Source: Lumbricus rubellus (taxonomy: Eukaryota; Annelida; Clitellata; Crassiclitellata; Lumbricidae). Taken from it: a DNA stretch of 64,000 nucleotides. This document shows, piece by piece, positions 44,246 through 57,100 of this stretch. The stretch is taken from positions 63,546,516 through 63,610,515 of the forward strand of contig OX243811.1 of NCBI GenBank assembly GCA_945859605.1, written 5' to 3'. A program made the translations under genes and the position numbers. How positions within the stretch are numbered: the first letter of the stretch is position 1; each line of letters starts with the position of its first letter. Under the pieces are notes generated by a model. That model was not told the origin of the DNA. It did not search any database and was given only the letters and a program-made list of their open reading frames with translations.

Positions 44246-44719
44246 GGGGCCGTCCATAAAGTACGTCACGCTATTTTTTACCATTTTTGACCCCACCACC
44301 CCCTGTCACAAACTGTCACAAATCTCGGATCCCCCCCCCCTAAAGTACGTAGGCCTAACACTTTCGAAATTTAAAAAAATTAACATCGCAAGGCTATACA
44401 TAGGGCCTAAAACAAGGCTTCGCAGCAGCATTACTAGCGCTCCTAACGAGAGGAATCGTGAACAACACATTCAGGGATACGCATTTCATGCTATTTTGAC
44501 ATAAAACTAATTCAAATGGTTCACGAAATGTTTGAAAATTATTTTAAAGCTATTAAATTCTACAAAAAAATATAAAAAAGAATAAGAAACAAAATTTAAA
44601 AAAAAATAAATGTGTGACGTCACACATGGCCTGACCTCCCCTCCCCCTGTCACAAACTGTCACACTTTCTTACACCCCCTCCCGCCCCCTGGAGCGTGAC
44701 GTACTTTATGGACGACCCC
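44246..44719. mobile_element. TIR element, GGGGCCGTCCATAAAG family, copy 2
   Basis: 474 bp, ends as in copy 1 at 11243 but reversed in orientation. ATA on both sides (44243-44245, 44720-44722), again a 3-bp duplication. Contains TAGGCCTA at about 44350 where copy 1 lacks it. Non-autonomous. Confidence 0.85.
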
Positions 44720-45420
44720 ATACCCCTAATACATAGCCTAGGCCAACTGTAAATTTCCCAGAGCTCTTAAAACTGCACACAGATCTGATGGCGTCCAAGT
44801 GACAACTTTCAACACAACACAACAAAGTTCAGAAAAGGCAAGAGTGGCTGTTTTTTAGTCGTTTTCGATGTAAGGTCAACAACATCCGGGTAGCCTATAA
44901 ACATTCTCTAACCGATTTCACAGCATAAACGCCGTATCATTGGTCGGTTCCATGTCAATTAATATTCATGATGAGCGACGTATGCGCTTTTCACTATCAG
45001 GGTAAAGAGAGACGACCAGATGCTACGTTATAAAATTCGTTGGAGTTGAGCTGCAGTCTGAGCCGATGATATAAGATGTAAATTCATGTAATGCTGATGA
45101 AACGATGAAGCAAATGAAGACATACGTTGGCTCTACTGACGTTCTGTATCGCTGCTGCAGTCGTTAGAGGTCGCCACAGTCAGCAATGATTGGAGTGATT
45201 GCTAATCCGCTTTAGAGCTTAAAGTCCAACATCGGTTTCAACATCAATCATTTGTGTGGTCCAATTATTTCGCTTCATTTGACCTCAGCAGCCGTTGACC
45301 GGTTGATTTGAAAAGCTGCGCTGCTCCAATTCTGCTGCCATCTGTAGATAAAAAATGGCAGTCGACGAACTCCTTCCGCTATGGCTTTAAAAAGCGGTCG
45401 GCTAATCAATAATTGTTATT
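44720..45420. other. No gene recognised
   Basis: Unique-looking DNA of moderate GC; no exon with both splice signals and recognisable protein was found. Confidence 0.4.
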
Positions 45421-45670
45421 GTGAACAGTTTCAGCGCCAAAAGGATCATGTCTAAGAATAAATTATAGGTTCCTCTGTGTCTATATAGACTCGTATTTTT
45501 ATATTATATGCACGTTATTTATGGCCTATGCATGCATTATATTCAGCTTCATATAATGTGTAGCCTATTCGTATTAGGCCTATAGGGCCTACTTGAAATG
45601 CGTGTGTTATTATTGTGCACATTTTCAGCGCAAATGGATCATTTCTAAGGATGAATTATAGGCTCCTATA
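45420..45670. repeat. Duplicated ~60-bp block flanking a mariner
   Basis: TTTTCAGCGCAAATGGATCAT (45627) with its surrounding bases recurs at about 45428 in direct orientation and, shorter and inverted, at about 46370-46400 beyond the mariner element. Confidence 0.6.
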
Positions 45671-45678
45671 TATGTCTA

Positions 45679-46292
45679 CAGGGTGGTCCAAAATAAACCG
45701 CACAGTGACAGTTTTCTTGATATAATGTCGTCATTGAGCCAGGTGCGAAGGTGAACAGTCAATATTATTGTCAGCACGTTCTTGGTGATGGTCTTTTACC
45801 TGACATCCGTGCAATATGCCAACACCCCACTTGGACCCTACAACAGGACGGCGCTCCATCACACACCGCCAAGAACACTATGGAGTATCTGTGACGTGAG
45901 AACATTTCTTTCATTGAGCCTGACATGTGGCCCCCAAACAGCCCAGACTTGAATCCAGTCGACTACGCTGTTTGGGGCGCCCTTCAACAGATGGTATACC
46001 GTCGTAGAAGTTTCACCACAGTGGATCGACTTAAAGAAACAATCGTCACAGAGTGGACCAAGCTGTCACAGCGTTTCATTGACCGCGCAATTGATCAATG
46101 GCGTCGTCGGCTTCAATGCGTGGTCGAGCAGCAAGGAGGACACATTGAACATATTATGTAACGAAATCCATCCATGTAATGTTACAGTAAAAACAATTGC
46201 TGTGTTTTTGTGAATTTTCACGGTTATATTTGAATTGGTCTGAATAAAGTACTATCAATTTATCATTGTGCGGTTTATTTTGGACCACCCTG
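45679..46292 (+). mobile_element. Internally deleted mariner-type element (DD37D-like)
   Basis: 614 bp with ~30-bp inverted ends CAGGGTGGTCCAAAATAAAC, one mismatch, and TA on both sides (45677-45678, 46293-46294). Only the C-terminal part of a transposase remains, so it is about half the usual length and non-autonomous. Confidence 0.93.
45760..46161 (+). pseudogene. Mariner-type transposase, C-terminal half
   Basis: The frame contains QQDGAPSHTAKN, a TGA stop at 45892-45894, then WPPNSPDLNPVDYAVWG and a C-terminal WRRRLQCVVEQQGGHIE to the stop before 46162. The second catalytic Asp (QQD) and third (VDY) are separated by 37 positions counting the stop, i.e. DD37D spacing. The first catalytic Asp and DNA-binding domain are missing. 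Confidence 0.88.
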
Positions 46293-46429
46293 TATTTATA
46301 CCTCTGTGTATAATGCATATTATATATTATATATAATTATATATTCTCTTGAATATAGGGACAGACTTTGCGCTGAAAATGAGCACAATAATAAACAACG
46401 CTTATATAGCTGCGAACTTATTTTTGAAT

Positions 46430-46735
46430 CATGGGCGGAGACTTAGGGGGGACAGAGGAGACGGACCACTCAATGTTTGGGTTGGGGGAGACCGTCCATG
46501 CATTTGCCCCCTCCCCAATAGTTAATCGCCAGGACTAAAAAAGGTCATCAGATTTTTTACACGGAAAATGGTAATTTATTCCGAAAATGTTGACCAAATG
46601 ACTAAAACAAGGTCATCAGAAAATTTGGGGCTGGTTAAAAAAGGAAAATTTCGTCGCCCAAAATGTCGCGTCCTTCCTTCGATCACGCGTTTGTTCCCCC
46701 CCCCCCAAACAGGCAGATCAAGTCCCCCGCCCCTG
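46430..46735. mobile_element. hAT-like MITE with exact 8-bp duplication
   Basis: 306 bp, starts CATGGGCGGAGACTTAGG, ends CCCCCGCCCCTG. The duplication TTTTGAAT at 46422-46429 and 46736-46743 is exact. Interior has the family's gactaaaaaaggtcatcaga blocks. Confidence 0.87.
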
Positions 46736-46743
46736 TTTTGAAT

Positions 46744-47540
46744 TAAGCTTATGATGGACATGTTTGCCAATATAATCCACAACTTGGAAAGATAATAGGA
46801 AACGGTGAATTATAATTGACATTGTTCTTCTATAGCAACCGTATTAATATGATTATCTCGAGCCTGTTCATTAACTTCAATGAATTGACCAGGTGAGATC
46901 CTTCACCACCGCTGTAGTATTATAGATGAAGTCATTTCGAATGAATTACATACTATTATTAGACGCGTACACATTGAGAGGTTGTGATGGTGACCCTAGG
47001 AGACGAACGTAGTTCTACAATGTCCTACATTAAGTGGGCGGATGTGATCAAATATTTAAATGGACGAGAATTAGAGTCTATGTGAGAAATTCAGCACCTG
47101 AGGCAACGAAAGTCTACGATCCTTTCAGTCCATTTCGATTCGTAATCATTGTGACCAGGTGTAAGAACATAATATTATTTTCTGCCATGTGAAAAAGAGA
47201 TGCGTGATAATGCAGTTAATAGCGTTATAAGTTTAATTATAGGCCTAATAGCTGTGCTACCCGGCGTTGCCCGGGAAAATTTAGGTTTTTCGCTCCACTC
47301 AAAGTTCTCCGGTAAAGTTCGCGTTGCTGCTTCACCACAATGTGATAAAAATCATTTGCTGTTATTGCGGCTATGTTATTTTTCTTACCTTTCAATCTTC
47401 ATTTTACACTTGATATAATTATTTAATAGTATTATTTATGTGGTTTCATCGATATTGGCCATGCCCACGACCTGAAAAAATGACCTACGAAGAGATGCCT
47501 GTCAACCTAATTGATATTTTAACTTAGCATTATAACTGCT
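46744..47540. other. No gene recognised
   Basis: Contains a GC-rich near-palindrome CTACCCGGCGTTGCCCGGG at 47255-47275 in otherwise AT-rich DNA. No gene. Confidence 0.4.
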
Positions 47541-47544
47541 GCTC

Positions 47545-47800
47545 CATGGTGTAGTGGTTAGTTACCTGGATTGTCGATCGACAAGTCGTGGGATCAAATC
47601 TCCATGGGGACAGAAAATTTGGTTCTAGATTTATGCTTCACATTTAGCACCCAAAAATACTACTCAGCCATGATGAGTACACCGACCGCACACTGTTGAT
47701 GGAAAGATGAGACGGAGAGGGAGAGGACTGGCCAACTGCCCTCATATGCCGATGCAGATAAAATGAAGTCGATAACACTTCATATAATTATTATGACTAT
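47545..47800 (+). repeat. tRNA-derived SINE
   Basis: The head has an A-box-like TGGTGTAGTGGTTAG, a B-box-like GTGGGATCAAATCTC about 45 bases later, and complementary ends (TCCATGG / CCATGGG), as in a tRNA; the T-stem pairs poorly, so a SINE head rather than a working tRNA. Downstream CGCACACTGTTGATGG recurs at 59705. Confidence 0.68.
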
Positions 47801-50620
47801 GGCTGCCGCGTGCCGCTATTCTCCTCATTATTACTGCAGCATTTCAGATGTGGTCACTTGACCCGTGCAATAACAAATTGCGGTCGGTGGTGATTTCGTC
47901 GCCTGCTCTGTAACAATTGCACCGATTCCTATGTTGCAAAACAAAAGAGGCAAAATAATTATTCTTTGGTCGGGCCAGATTAGTGTTGGACAAATGCTCA
48001 GTGATTTAAAAGATTTGCTGCTGCAATGTTTTTGCGATCGTCTAATAATAATTATTCTTCATGACTGATGAGCAGGATGTTTTCTTCGTTTTGACGATGC
48101 TTTCCTCATCTCGCTTCTTCGCCATACGCGACTGAAGCTGCTCCATATTTAAGGAAGTATCGACTTCCTGATGCAACACAAGACTTACGGTCGGTTCTGG
48201 GACAACGGGATGTCGGTGCCGTCTGCGGCCGGGAATAGACTGCGTCTCGGCGGGGAAAGAGACGATGGTTTCGAGTGACCTCGAACGTTAATCACCGGCG
48301 ATACTTCGACCGATCCACCGACCGACCGGCGCTTGACAAATGCCTGCTACTCGAATGTACATCCGGCGGCTTAAGGAGTTACTGGATGCATAAGCTTAAT
48401 TTGACTTCTACCAGTGAACGACTGCATGGCGGTGGCCTTATCGTGGGCTGTGGATGTGTTGTTTTGAGGGACTTGCTTCCCTTATGGGCCTACCTATACG
48501 AAAAATCTGTTTTTTAATCTGTATGGTTTTCAGCGTAAGATCCACCATCCGGTAGGCGGACCATGTTGAGCTTCTGTTGAGCTTCTGGTTCGCTGCTCGC
48601 CGACAGTTATTGGGTAGCGCCGTGTTTTTCGCTGCTGTTTTTACAACTTGAATTGGCCTCCTTTTTACACTGCGCTTATTGCCAAGCGGTTGGTCTAGAC
48701 TCTAGATATATGATGTTTTCAAACCGTTCGCCATTACTGCACTGTGCACAGAACAGTTAAGTTATCTGTCTTGACAAGTGTTGTTGTACTGGAGTGAGTA
48801 GCCGTTAGATTGAAGTGAGAGGCTATTCGTTGTGGAACAGAGCGAGGAGTCGATTTGTATGCTGTTTGTTCTGCGTTGTGACAAAACACCATAAGTCAAA
48901 CGGTAAAAGAAAAGAGAGCAACAGATGTCTACGGTCTACACTATTATGCTATCAGACCACTTGAACAAAGAACAGTGAACAATGAATAAAAGAATCAAGA
49001 TAACAGAACCACAGAGCAACAATTGCAACGGTTGCTGGTTAAAAATGACATCAAAATAAACATCTCTTGCTATTAGTTTGACAAATATTTGTTGGCGGAC
49101 GATACAGTTAGGCTATAACCTACTTCAATGGTGACGGACTGACGGTTGTAATCAGAAGTCTGAACTGACAGCTGAGACTAAGCACTTCGCATTCTCAAGA
49201 CCTCATCGAGAATGGCTGGACGATATTACCTGATGGAGTGGACTACTACTTCAAGAGCTGAGTCATGCCGCAATGGACAGACAATAGTGGCATCGGACAC
49301 ATACGGGCGTTGAGCCCATGGTTGTTGATGATTATTCTGATAATAATAAATTGTTTGAAAAAATTGGCGATCTGTTGGAGTGTTGGTTTATTACAAAACG
49401 TTAAAGGGTATAAAGAGATCCGACATTCTGTGAGGTGGCAACTTCAGCCCAATTTCGATATTTTGCGGCAAAATGATCAACTTGTGGAAATTAAGCTCTA
49501 AAAGCTAATTTTTATTCCACTTATATGTGCATGCGTTTATTTATACACCCATAATAAATGCATGCACATATTTATCCAGTGTTATTTTCGTGAACGAGAA
49601 CGAAACGAGAACTAAAAAGAATAGGCAATCGTTCACGAGAACGAAAACGAAAACTAGAAAGAATTTGTGAACTAAAACTGAATAAATATTATAATTTATC
49701 TAAAACATCATGTGCATGTATGGAGGTCTATGCATGAAATGTGTATGTATATGTCTTTAGAGAACCAATTTCTAAATTTAGGTCCATTAAGTTGTGGCAT
49801 GGCAACTTGTTGTCCTCAGTAAATATTGTATTGTATTATGTATGTGTGCATTTGGCTATAAAGATTAATTTTTAGCACCTCACAAATGCGCCATGAACAG
49901 TATCTGAAGAATTCTTGATAGCCTACCATTGGATGATGACGATGATGATGATGATAATTATTATACTGTACTTGATATAATTAAGTCTATACGATTGCAA
50001 CATGTGCAAGAGCTTTAAAAAGGCTCGAATAGAACCAAATTGGCCTACGCAATACGATGTGAACGAGCGGCCTGAAAAAATAGATCTATACAACGTGCGT
50101 GCAACTGCAAAAAGAATTCTTTGACAGCCAAACGACGTACAGTCTGCAAAAAACATTTTTATCTGCATCTATAGAAAAGTCTTTTGATTTTCCATTTCTA
50201 ACTTGTTGGCAGATAATCGAAAAACGCGTCCGCCACTTATCATCCCTGGAGCAAGACGCATTTCCTTGCAACGCTCGCAAATCAAATCAAATGATATTCA
50301 TCACTGTTTGTGATTTGCATTTACCGACAGCAGCTGCTGCGGACCGCGAGTCATATATTATTATTGTAGACGAACTATTTTTGGTCATTTCCCCGCAGAC
50401 ATTTCGTAAAGGTAATCGTAAGTATGGGTCTACTGTGTAAGCTCTCAGTCTCAGTAGCTGTCTTTCGATTCACTTGCGTTATTTCAAGTTAGAGGAGAGT
50501 AACTCAGAGTTAGCGTCAGAACGATGAGACGGACAAACTTCGACTGACGAGATGATTATCAGAAAAATGGAAGACATGAAAAGAGGCAGCGCTGTGCTAA
50601 TACGCTGAGAGATTTTGAGA
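47801..50620. other. No gene recognised
   Basis: 2.8 kb with only short, domain-free open frames. Around 49575-49690 there is an imperfect repeat of gaacgagaacgaaaacgaaa. TAGGCCTA is scarce here. An upstream exon or promoter of the receptor gene could lie here but none is demonstrable. Confidence 0.4.
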
Positions 50621-50627
50621 AGACGCG

Positions 50628-50629
50628 AA

Positions 50630-50668
<39 letters not shown>

Positions 50669-50990
50669 GATGAAGATGATGAAGATGATGATGATGATTT
50701 AGAAAACGTTCGACGATGACGATGCTATTAGTGACGGTTCAGCTGCTGCAACTGATGCAGAAAAATGACAAGAACGACGGTGATGCTGGCAAGGACGATG
50801 ACGAGGAGAAGGGGAGAAAGAGGAGGGGAGAAAGAGGAGGAGGAAAAGAAGGAGAAGGAGGAGGAGGAGGAAGACGACGAGGAGAAAGGGAGAAAGAGGA
50901 GGAGGAGGACAACAAGAAGAAGAAAGCGAAGAGGAGAAACAGAAGAAGAAAGGTCAGGAGGAAAAAGGATGAGAGAGCACTGTTATGTGT
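50628..50990. repeat. GAT microsatellite and GA/GAG-rich tract
   Basis: (GAT)n at 50628-50700 and purine-rich AGGAGG/GAAG at 50790-50980. Acidic/Arg-rich open frames are artefacts. 51001-51230 has further GAT-type repeat; 51231-51537 nothing. Confidence 0.88.
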
Positions 50991-51537
50991 GCAATAAAAA
51001 TATGTAGGCTATGCATACAATGTCTTTATATTTATTGCCTTTATTGTCCTTACATGTAGCTAAGTTGGTCAGACTGTGAAGCAATTCTGCTGTGGTACTA
51101 CTAACAATGCTTATCATGATATTGATGATGATTATGAAAATCATGTTGATAACGATGATGATGTGGATGACGATGAAGCGATAACGATGATGCCGAAATA
51201 TTGCGGGGTTAGGATATGAACACCGCCTTGACATTATTCTGCTTCCGTAGTAACTGACATCTGTGAGAGAGACTTCATCCCCTAAGGCGCCTGAATGTTT
51301 CTTAAAAGATAACGGCTACAATTACTATATGCCATCAACATCTATCATCTCTATGAAACAACGACCAAATGATATCGCGATATTGACCAGCCATCTCCTG
51401 CTGAGTTGCTGACTATTACAAATGTCTTGCTTTTTATGTGTGCCTTTCTTCTCCGTCTTTTTTATTCGTCTGAAACGAATCGCCTCATTGATAGATTGTT
51501 CTTGTCGCTGCAATAATTCTAGTTCGGACGACATTGC

Positions 51538-51600
51538 TCTTATCCATGAACCATGGTCTTATCCATGAACCATGGTCTTATCCCTGAACCATGGTCTTAT
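51538..51600. repeat. 19-bp tandem repeat x 3
   Basis: Three units of tcttatccatgaaccatgg. The region 51601-52105 that follows has no recognised gene. Confidence 0.85.
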
Positions 51601-52109
51601 TTGATGGTCATGCAATAAAGCTGTTGCTCTTAGAATCGACCATTCGTCTCTGGCAATTAACCCGTCATGAAAATGTTGTCCGAAGGATAGAGCGTTCATT
51701 TATAGCTGCCGCAACTAGTTCAGGGAACTTCCTTTTAAGAATCCTTAGCCATTAAAATGACCGACAAAAAAGCTTCGTCACAAGCCTTTCATATAGAAAC
51801 TATAGCCTACAATGTATACATGACATTGTAGAAGCAGGGATATTATTCTTGTTTTTTTTATCAGAGGCGTTTGATGAAAGCTTCGTTGACTTTTCTCTCT
51901 GTCTTTTACTATAGAAAACTTGTGCATAGAATTATAGCTATTTAACTATTCTAAAGACGTCTATGTTTTCACCCACTGAAGGAAGGGATGTCAGTTAATA
52001 GATTGACCTACATGTATAATTATATTATTCGAATTCGCTGTGTTTCTATGACGGCCATAATTCCCTTGAACCACATTAAATTTTGACTAAGACAATCGTC
52101 AGATTCATT

Positions 52110-52540
52110 CCTTCGTTTGTTCGTTCGTTCGTTCACTAACTTCACTTATTCATTCGTTCATTCATTCATTCATTCGTTCTTTTGTTCATCCATTCATCCA
52201 TTCATCCATTCATCCATTCATTCATTTATACATTCATTCATTCATTCATTCAGGGCTGTTTTTAAGGAAGTTTTAGAACTGCACAACCCCTTCTTTTCTT
52301 TCTCATCCTCCATGATAAATTACTTCCAATCGGAGGAAAATGACCTTTTACCATAGCTTTCACTGCACAGAAGTGCTTTTACAACTGCACAAATCCATTT
52401 AGAACTGCACACTTTGTGTACAACTGCACGTTAAAAAAGCCCTGCATTCATTCATTCATTCATACATACATACATACATACATAGGCCTACATACATTCG
52501 TTCATTCATTCATTCGTTCATTCATTCATTTCTTACGAAG
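52110..52540. repeat. ATTC/CATA tetranucleotide microsatellite split by a MITE
   Basis: (TTCA)n from 52110 to 52250 and from 52445 to 52535, with a CATA block interrupted once by GGCCTA (about 52482). Confidence 0.92.
52251..52444. mobile_element. Small hAT-like MITE in a microsatellite
   Basis: 194 bp from CAGGGCTGTTTTTAA to GTTAAAAAAGCCCTG, flanked by CATTCATT on both sides (52243-52250, 52445-52452); the duplication is ambiguous because the target is itself a CATT repeat. Interior repeats ttagaactgcaca / acaactgcac four times. Confidence 0.78.
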
Positions 52541-53250
52541 ACTTCTATTGCACCCCGTCCATGTTACTAAAAAGGAAAGAGGACAGTATTAAGATTGCAA
52601 TAGAAGGTGTCAGAGGGAACCCTTAGAGAATGATAGGCGTGTAATGATCGAGCGAGGATCTATCGACTGGCTTTGCTGTTCTCACTGCAGCGAAGAGACA
52701 CGCAGCACGCAGAATGAGGATCTCGCTGGCTTTAGCTGGAAATTGATACAAACGACGTTGAATTGTTTCGTGGCTTTACCGAACGCGATTTCTTTTTCTA
52801 ATACTATAGACTGCATGGGATCAAATAGATCACAGTTATAAGCATTATTTTAGCAAAACCCGCACTTCTTTTATTTCACTACCGAGTAGCTGTTTTCGTT
52901 GCAATAGGCCTAGATGGACTTTGGAGTGATTAGGCTATCATTGTTGGATTAATAGTATCATTATTAGTTTTTTAGACACTTGTTACAATAGTCTACGTTA
53001 CTGAATACAATTAGTTACCAATTACCTACAATTAGTTTCTAATTACAATTAGTTAGGCTACTAATAATTATTACAATTAACAGCCGATTAAAATTGTTTA
53101 TGTTACTCGTTACGATTAGTTGCTAATTAGCCAAATTACAATTTGTAGCTAATTAAAATCAGTTAGTAATTTATTGCAATTAGCTACTAATTAGCTACAG
53201 TCACAGTTTGACAGTTGTCCTATAATAAATACTGTTGATCATGTTCGTAG
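52541..53250. other. No gene; AATTAGTTACT-rich stretch
   Basis: 52985-53215 is a degenerate repeat of taattagttact / acaattagct. Otherwise nothing recognised before the receptor exon. Confidence 0.5.
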
Positions 53251-53455
53251 AGCGTGATTTTCCATCTGGAGCAGCATCCGAACTACACGTGGTATCACCA
53301 GTGCGTTACGTTCAACTTCTTTCCGACGCATGACCATGAGCTTGCCTACAATCTCTTCAACTTCATCGCCGTTTATCTCGTGCCTTTGGTCGTCATCATC
53401 GTCTCCTACGCTCTCATCCTACGCGTCATGTCGAAGAAGGCCAGAGAAAACAGAG
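53251..53455 (+). CDS. Receptor exon: loop 2, TM5, start of loop 3
   Basis: Acceptor GTTCGTAG|AGC; encodes SVIFHLEQHPNYTWYHQCVT through TM5 to KKARENR plus one base; donor AGAG|GTCAGC. NYT is a potential N-glycosylation site in the extracellular loop and the Cys in QCVT is the conserved loop-2 disulfide cysteine. Confidence 0.9.
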
Positions 53456-53654
53456 GTCAGCCAAATAATTATTAAGAATGGATGAATTAATTATTTATGC
53501 ATAGATAATAATTATTAAGATCTCTAATTATCACACACAGGTTGTTTCCTATCTCTCCGTCTGTGCAACGGCCGTCTGGGTATAGCCACGATTAAGACTT
53601 GATGTATTGGGATATTATAGACGTTACTTATTACAATTTATTATTATTATAATC

Positions 53655-53687
<33 letters not shown>

Positions 53688-54088
53688 GTGATGATGTTGA
53701 TGATGACGATGCTGAAGATGGCTACCATGATGTAGTGATAGTGACTATGGTGGTGATGATGATGACGATAATGACGTTAATGATAATAGTTATGATGATA
53801 AGAAGAGGAAAGCAGCGATGATGATGATGATGGTGGTGGTGGGGGGGGGGGTAATGTAGTGATAATTATGATGTTGGTAACGGTAGCAATGATGAAGGTA
53901 GTGATTATGACGATAACAATGACGAAGGTAGTGATGATGATGACAACGACGATGATGACGATGATGACGATGACGAAGACGATGACGATGACAATGATGA
54001 CGAAGACAACGACGATGTACTGATCATGATGATGATAATGGTGACAACGACGATGATAATGCAACTGCTGCTGGCGATGATGATGATT

Positions 54089-54126
<38 letters not shown>

Positions 54127-57100
54127 ATGATGATGATGATGATATGATGAAAACGGTTTCTTCTGTTGCTGTCGGCGTAGAGACGCAGCATTCGTTGATC
54201 CTTTCAACGAAGAGAAATCCTCGCAAGGGTGGAAGCAGCTTCAGTCTTCGCGCATCTAACATTGGAATCATCCAACAAGCGAAGACGCGAACGCTGAAAA
54301 TGACGATCGTTATTGGTAAGAAATGATTTTATTGCAATGGTCATGCAACAGTTGAAGTGAGGATTAAATTAAAGAGAAAAAATAATTATAAGTGAAATGA
54401 ACAAACAAACAATTTATATGCTTAGAATCGGCGTTTAGAAAATTGTAATAACAACAATCTTCGTTTTAGTTTCAAACTGACGCAACGCAGGATGATTCAA
54501 ATTCATAGTAATGAACGGATGATCACAAGTTATTTCTGCAATCGAAATTAGCTGTCGGCAGCCTTGCAAGGCGTTAGCACGGTCAACTGTTTAGTTTGCC
54601 AACGCCATCTGCAGAATGGAAGGTTGCGTGGACGTTTGGCGATGATAGAGGGATCGGTGAACTCTTTGTGCCTGAGTGTTTACTATTCTAAGGTCAAGCC
54701 CTCTTTCCACTGCAATTCTACGTGAGAATTAAAGAAAAGGAAAGCGTTGGAGGTGAATTGAAACGAAAGGGAAGAATGGGAAAGGGTTAAAAAGGAAAGG
54801 TGAGATAGAAGAATCGAAAAGAGAAATGCCTTGTGGAAGAAGCGAATGGAAGAGAAAAGAAAGAGTTGATATGTTGTAAAGAAAGGAAAAGTGGACGAAA
54901 GGAAGTAGGTAAATTTTGGGGCCTATCAGTAGTAGGCTTTGTATAGCATTGCATTGTCTTGTATCAGTAATATAGATTGTATTGTATTGTACATAATTTT
55001 ATTTATAGTTCATCAGTAATAGATTTCTGTATTGTATTGTTGTAAGCAATATATTTTGTATTGTATTGCATTTTCACGAGAATTTACGAAGCGTTTCTTT
55101 TATGATTATTCATTGGCTTTCTGAGTCTGAGCATTTCGTGGAAACTGAAATGTGACTTCTCCAGACACGTGCAATACATGCATGAATAGATAATAGGGCA
55201 ACAGTAAGCTGACGATGGTGTCCATTCGTGGAAAACTGCGGTAAAAATGAAAAGAAATGACCACATATCTTGTCCACTGCTGCGGTTGACACATGTCACG
55301 TGTCACACACAGAAAATATATCAACGTCTGGACAGATAATAATTATAATTCTGGCTTCAAAAAAAACATTGCCTCTCCAGACAAATGGGCAGCCATGACA
55401 GTCTCTCTTAGACTCTTACGGTCGTCACCTCTTGCTCTAAAGGTCGATGCCTCCTACGGTCGATTAGAATTATTAGGCATGACAAAATGGACCTAAAAAA
55501 CTCGGGAGTAGCTAGGGCCTAATCTCGTCTCATTTTGAACTGGGTTTCTCACTAGCCATCCGTAAATAGAATCACTGAAGGGAGATTCAGGTGAATGGAT
55601 AATTATTACTGGATGGAAAATGTCTAAAAACTGTTGTTAGACTGAGTCTCGAGTCTAAGCAATTAGACTTCACTTAGTCTATATGACATTGGAGAAGAGC
55701 TGCTGATGGCAACTCTTTTTGAGTCCAATCAATCATGGAAAATGACAGCGAACATAAGAATTGCGAGGAAATTCTGGACTTCTGGTCTTGAGATCTGTGT
55801 CGAGTGAAATCACTGGTACTACTACTATGGCAACTGCATGTTTCATTTGCACTTTTTTGAGACTCGTAAACGGATTTGCCTGCAGTTTTTGAGTGGCATT
55901 ATTCTTATGAATTTTGAACATGGTCCAGCGCTGACTGATGAACTGATTGATTGAGCGATTGATTGATCGATTGATTGAGCGATCGATTGATCGATTGATT
56001 GATCGATTGATCGATTGATTGATCGATTGATTGATTGATCGATCGATTGATTGATCGATTGATTGATCGATTGATTGATCGATTGATTGATCGATTGATC
56101 GATTGATTGATTGATCGATTGATTGATTGATCGATTGATTGATCGATTGATCGATCGATTGATCGATTGATTGATTGATTGATTGATTGATCGATTGATT
56201 CATTGATCGATTCATTGATCGATTGATCGATTGATTGATCGATTGATTCAAAATGGAGTGGAGATGGTAATTTGAAAGATTTACTCAAAGTGCAATAGGG
56301 CGTTTGCCACTAGGCCTAATACCCTTTTCACCGCGTAGGGTAAGATCTTTTCGACTGAAATTCTCGTCTTCTCTGTAATATCTCTTCTGAATTCTTTGCT
56401 GACCATCGCTCCATCTTCCGTTGGTCAATCTGGTGCCTCTCCATTCCCTCGTCCACTCCCTGGTCATCTCTTGTGGTCACCGGTCGCTATAATCATTGAC
56501 CAGTTGATGCAGCTGCTCCTTTCGCATATCATTTGCATAAATTTGGTTAGTAATGAGGATACGCATCGAGACCTGGCGACAAAAAGAAGAAGTAGCGGTT
56601 GACTGTTATTCGACACACAGGCACAGTGGAGGGAGGCAGTGGAATTTACAGGCAGACGCAGATAGCACTGAGGGAGGATCGCGATGGCATGCAGTCATAC
56701 AGACTGAAACAGAAAGAATTGCGTAATAGCAAATTTTTTTATATCGAATGAACTAAAATATGCCTACAATAGGCTATAGGCCTACAATGCAGGCCATCGA
56801 TTACAGTATAATTATTTACTTTATTTAATGATTTCTGTTTATTTAACTTTTTATGTTAAATTTATTTATTTAAATATATTAGTTCATTTAGCCTAGATGA
56901 TCAATTTAATTTACTGACTTAAAAACTTTTTTATTAGCCTCAGTAAGTAGCCTATTATTACTATGATTATTTTACCTAGGCCTGCACTATTTCATTTATT
57001 TATTTAAAGCGTTTAGGCCTTAACTTTAGGGCCTATTACGCAACCGAGATAGCGTAGCTAAATCCGAATCTGTGACCAGGATGTACTTTGGCTAGAGGCC

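Noticed and set aside
47547..47616. Functional tRNA gene
   Set aside because: A- and B-box-like sequences and an acceptor-like pairing exist, but the T-stem pairs poorly and the downstream sequence is shared with another SINE-like repeat.
48275..48517. First exon of the receptor gene
   Set aside because: Open frame of 80 codons without hydrophobic helices, receptor motifs or a convincing donor.
55733..56288. 172-residue Asn-Gln-Ser-Ile repeat frame
   Set aside because: Product of the GATT/GATC array.
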